26,230 nucleotides of DNA from JBDSGC01 sp046594105. GTDB taxonomy: Bacteria > Acidobacteriota > Thermoanaerobaculia > Gp7-AA8. Position numbers and translations under genes: made by a program. The DNA lies in contig JBKJQB010000207.1 in the NCBI GenBank assembly GCA_046594105.1, positions 1-26,230 of the forward strand, given 5' to 3'. Of this stretch, positions 24,575-26,230 are shown piece after piece; position 1 is the stretch's first letter; each line of letters starts with the position of its first letter. A model generated the notes under the pieces. The model was not told where the DNA came from. It made no database searches and worked only from the letters and a program-made list of their open reading frames with translations.

Positions 24575-25867
24575 CTACTCGTCGCGCTCACGACGGATGC
24601 GGGCCCCCAGCGGGTTGAGACGCTCCTCGATGCGCTCGTAGCCGCGATCGATCTGGTGGACGTTGTGGATCACGCTCTCGCCCTTCGCGCAGAGAGCCGC
24701 GAGCAGGAGGGCCATGCCGGCGCGGATGTCGGGACTGGAAATCTCCGCGCCCTGCAGACGTCCGCCGCCCACGATGATGGCTCGATGCGGATCGCAGAGG
24801 ATGATGCGCGCCCCCATGGAGATCAGCTTGTCGGTGAAGAACAGCCGGGACTCGAACATCTTCTCGAAGATCATCACCGTGCCCTCGGCCTGGGTGGCGA
24901 TCACGATCATGATCGACAGGACGTCGGCCGGGAACAGCGGCCAGGGTCCGTCATCGATCTTGGGGACGGCCGCTCCGATGTCGTAGCGCACTCGAAGCTC
25001 CTGCTCCCGGGGAACGCGGATGTTCTTCCCTTCGATCTGGATGTCCACTCCGAGTTTGCCCAGCATGTTCCGGACGGCATACATGTGTTCGGGGACGGCG
25101 TCTTCGATGAGGAGCTCGCTGCGGGTTACGGCCGCCAGTCCGATGTAGGAGCCCACTTCGATGTGATCGCTGGGGATGGTGAACTCGCCGCCCTTGAGCG
25201 AGTCCACACCACGGATGCGCAGGGAGTTGGTCGCGATGCCCTCGATCTGCGCGCCGAGGAGGTTGAGGAATCGGCAGAGATCCTGGACGTGCGGCTCGGC
25301 GGCGGCGTTGTAGATCAGCGTGTCGCCTTCCGCGAGAACGGCAGCCATCACCGCGTTCTCCGTGGCGGTGACCGACGCCTCATCCAGAAACATGTTGGCA
25401 CCGCGGAGCGAGCGTGCGCTCATCTTGTACTCGTAGGCGGAGACTTCGATCTGCGCGCCGAGCGACTCCAGGGCCAGGAGATGGGTGTCGATGCGGCGCC
25501 GTCCGATGGCGTCGCCGCCGGGCTTGGCGATCTCCGCCGCGCCACAGCGGGCCAGAAGGGGACCGGCCAGGAGGATGGAGGCGCGGATTTTCTTCGAGAG
25601 CTCGGGGTCGGGATGCGAAGAACACTCACCCTTCGCATGGATGCGGACGACGTTCGTTTCCAGACGCTCAATGTCGGCGCCGAGCTGCTCGAGGATCTGC
25701 AGCATCACCCGGACGTCCTGAATGTCCGGCAGGTTGCGCAGGACGACGGCAGCGTCGGTCAGCAGACAGGCGGCCAGGATGGGAAGAGCGGCGTTCTTGT
25801 TGCCGCCCGGGCGAATCGAGCCTTCGAGGCGGCGGCCACCCTCGACAATGAAGCGTTCCATGGGCAT
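24575..25867 (-). CDS. murA: UDP-N-acetylglucosamine 1-carboxyvinyltransferase, MurA with Asp in place of the catalytic Cys
   Basis: A 430-residue enzyme that transfers enolpyruvyl from PEP to UDP-GlcNAc, the first committed step of peptidoglycan synthesis. The double inside-out alpha/beta barrel family is clear from GGNKNAALPILAA, ASVTATENAVMAA, WPLFPADVLSIM (catalytic Asp), ESRLFFTDKLISMGA and DIRAGMALLLAAL. The active-site loop, in most enzymes PGGCxIG (E. coli Cys115), here reads PGGDAIG with Asp119. Natural Cys-to-Asp MurAs occur in Mycobacterium and Chlamydia and are fosfomycin-insensitive but active. The start is ATG 25867 (or 25861, two residues on), 6 bases after a TAGAAT -10. First gene of the folP-cdaA-ybbR-glmM operon. 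Confidence 0.96.
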   Translation of the reverse strand: MPMERFIVEGGRRLEGSIRPGGNKNAALPILAACLLTDAAVVLRNLPDIQDVRVMLQILEQLGADIERLETNVVRIHAKGECSSHPDPELSKKIRASILLAGPLLARCGAAEIAKPGGDAIGRRRIDTHLLALESLGAQIEVSAYEYKMSARSLRGANMFLDEASVTATENAVMAAVLAEGDTLIYNAAAEPHVQDLCRFLNLLGAQIEGIATNSLRIRGVDSLKGGEFTIPSDHIEVGSYIGLAAVTRSELLIEDAVPEHMYAVRNMLGKLGVDIQIEGKNIRVPREQELRVRYDIGAAVPKIDDGPWPLFPADVLSIMIVIATQAEGTVMIFEKMFESRLFFTDKLISMGARIILCDPHRAIIVGGGRLQGAEISSPDIRAGMALLLAALCAKGESVIHNVHQIDRGYERIEERLNPLGARIRRERDE

Positions 25868-25873
25868 CGCGGC

Positions 25874-25901
25874 ATTCTATCGTTCATCGGTAGCAGGTGA
25901 A
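25874..25901 (-). promoter_or_regulatory. murA operon promoter
   Basis: On the minus strand, TTCACC (25901-25896) and TAGAAT (25879-25874) are separated by 16 bases, matching sigma70-type -35/-10 boxes at 4/6 or better. The -10 ends 6 bases before ATG 25867 and no ribosome binding site is visible, so the operon mRNA is probably leaderless. Confidence 0.55.
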
Positions 25902-26002
25902 TTCGCAGGGAGAGGAAAGGATCGGAAACCGGGAAGCCATCATTTCGATCTTTCCCTCATCGGGACGGCAAGCCATCGCATCACGAAGCTGGTGTGGATT
26001 CC

Positions 26003-26230
26003 AGCCGGCGCAGCCGGCGAGAGACTGTAGCCCCCGGCTTCAGCCGGGGGAAACGTGGCAACTCACATTCGCGAGCCCGCTTCAGCGGGCGACAGAACAG
26101 CGGATTAACTCCTCGACGGTTCGCCGGATGGCGCGGGACCCTTCTGTCGCCCGCTGAAGCGGGCTTCGCTGAATCGGGTCGCTAAGTTCCCCCGGCTGAA
26201 GCCGTGGCTGAAGCCGGGGGCTACATTCTT
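26003..26230. repeat. Nested palindromic repeat, copy 2 (cut by window end)
   Basis: Same architecture and same orientation as the copy at 1592-1822: GCCGGC pair, CCCCCGGCTTCAGCCGGGGG hairpin, GCCCGCTTCAGCGGGC hairpin, a divergent centre, then the mirrored GC hairpins. The outermost right GCCGGC pair lies beyond the window. The right CCCCCGGC hairpin carries a 12-base internal duplication around 26194-26216 (GGCTGAAGCCG repeated). The left-arm GAGAGACTGTAG is identical in both copies, while the right arm has ATTCTT, so orientation can be read. It sits upstream of the murA operon. Confidence 0.85.

Overview
The window is GC-rich bacterial chromosome, densely coding on both strands. The gene set fits a Gram-negative, Acidobacteriota-like organism: murA-folP-cdaA-ybbR-glmM run, a DNA-binding-domain citrate synthase homologue, secreted DUF4331 and DUF4198 proteins, and GC-rich nested palindromic repeats. 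The phylum is inferred from gene content and remembered family distributions, not from a marker gene. No rRNA, tRNA, CRISPR array, integrase or transposase was recognised.

Layout. Positions 1-1452: the tail of a small one-pass membrane protein and dTDP-glucose 4,6-dehydratase (rfbB). Positions 1453-1955: a non-coding block with a hairpin and a nested palindromic repeat whose second copy closes the window (26003-26230). Positions 1956-3366: a VIT1/CCC1-type metal transporter divergent from an atypical LuxR-type response regulator. Positions 3736-6226: two secreted proteins (DUF4331 and an unknown) ending in a strong intrinsic terminator. Positions 6227-8309: a frameshifted DUF4198 gene, a HupE/UreJ-like membrane protein starting at a CTGA overlap, and a very hydrophobic small protein. 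Positions 8459-9697: a helix-turn-helix/citrate-synthase fusion lacking one catalytic His. Positions 9713-10724: a YkvA/DUF1232 protein and an unknown protein, divergent from carB. Positions 10751-14732: carB without carA nearby, then a small secreted protein. Positions 14764-18453: a zinc-ribbon SDR divergent from a class II aldolase/SDR fusion of the rhamnulose-1-phosphate aldolase/lactaldehyde dehydrogenase type. Positions 18551-19295: a small-protein/nucleotidyltransferase pair resembling a toxin-antitoxin module. Positions 19462-20622: a histone-H1-like Lys/Ala/Pro-rich protein with a C-terminal beta-rich domain. Positions 20764-25867: the operon murA-folP-cdaA-ybbR-glmM on the minus strand, joined by short overlaps, three of them exact ATGA.

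How the genes work together. The last operon couples peptidoglycan precursor supply (GlmM makes glucosamine-1-phosphate, MurA commits UDP-GlcNAc) with c-di-AMP synthesis (CdaA, YbbR/CdaR) and folate (FolP). Its MurA carries Asp where fosfomycin-sensitive enzymes have the catalytic Cys. DUF4198 plus HupE looks like a metal-handling pair, currently broken by a frameshift. The rest is a mix of housekeeping and poorly described genes.

The least described items are the histone-tail protein, the citrate-synthase-like DNA-binding protein, the zinc-ribbon SDR/aldolase locus and the nested palindromes. I do not see a clear-cut new defence or mobile system.
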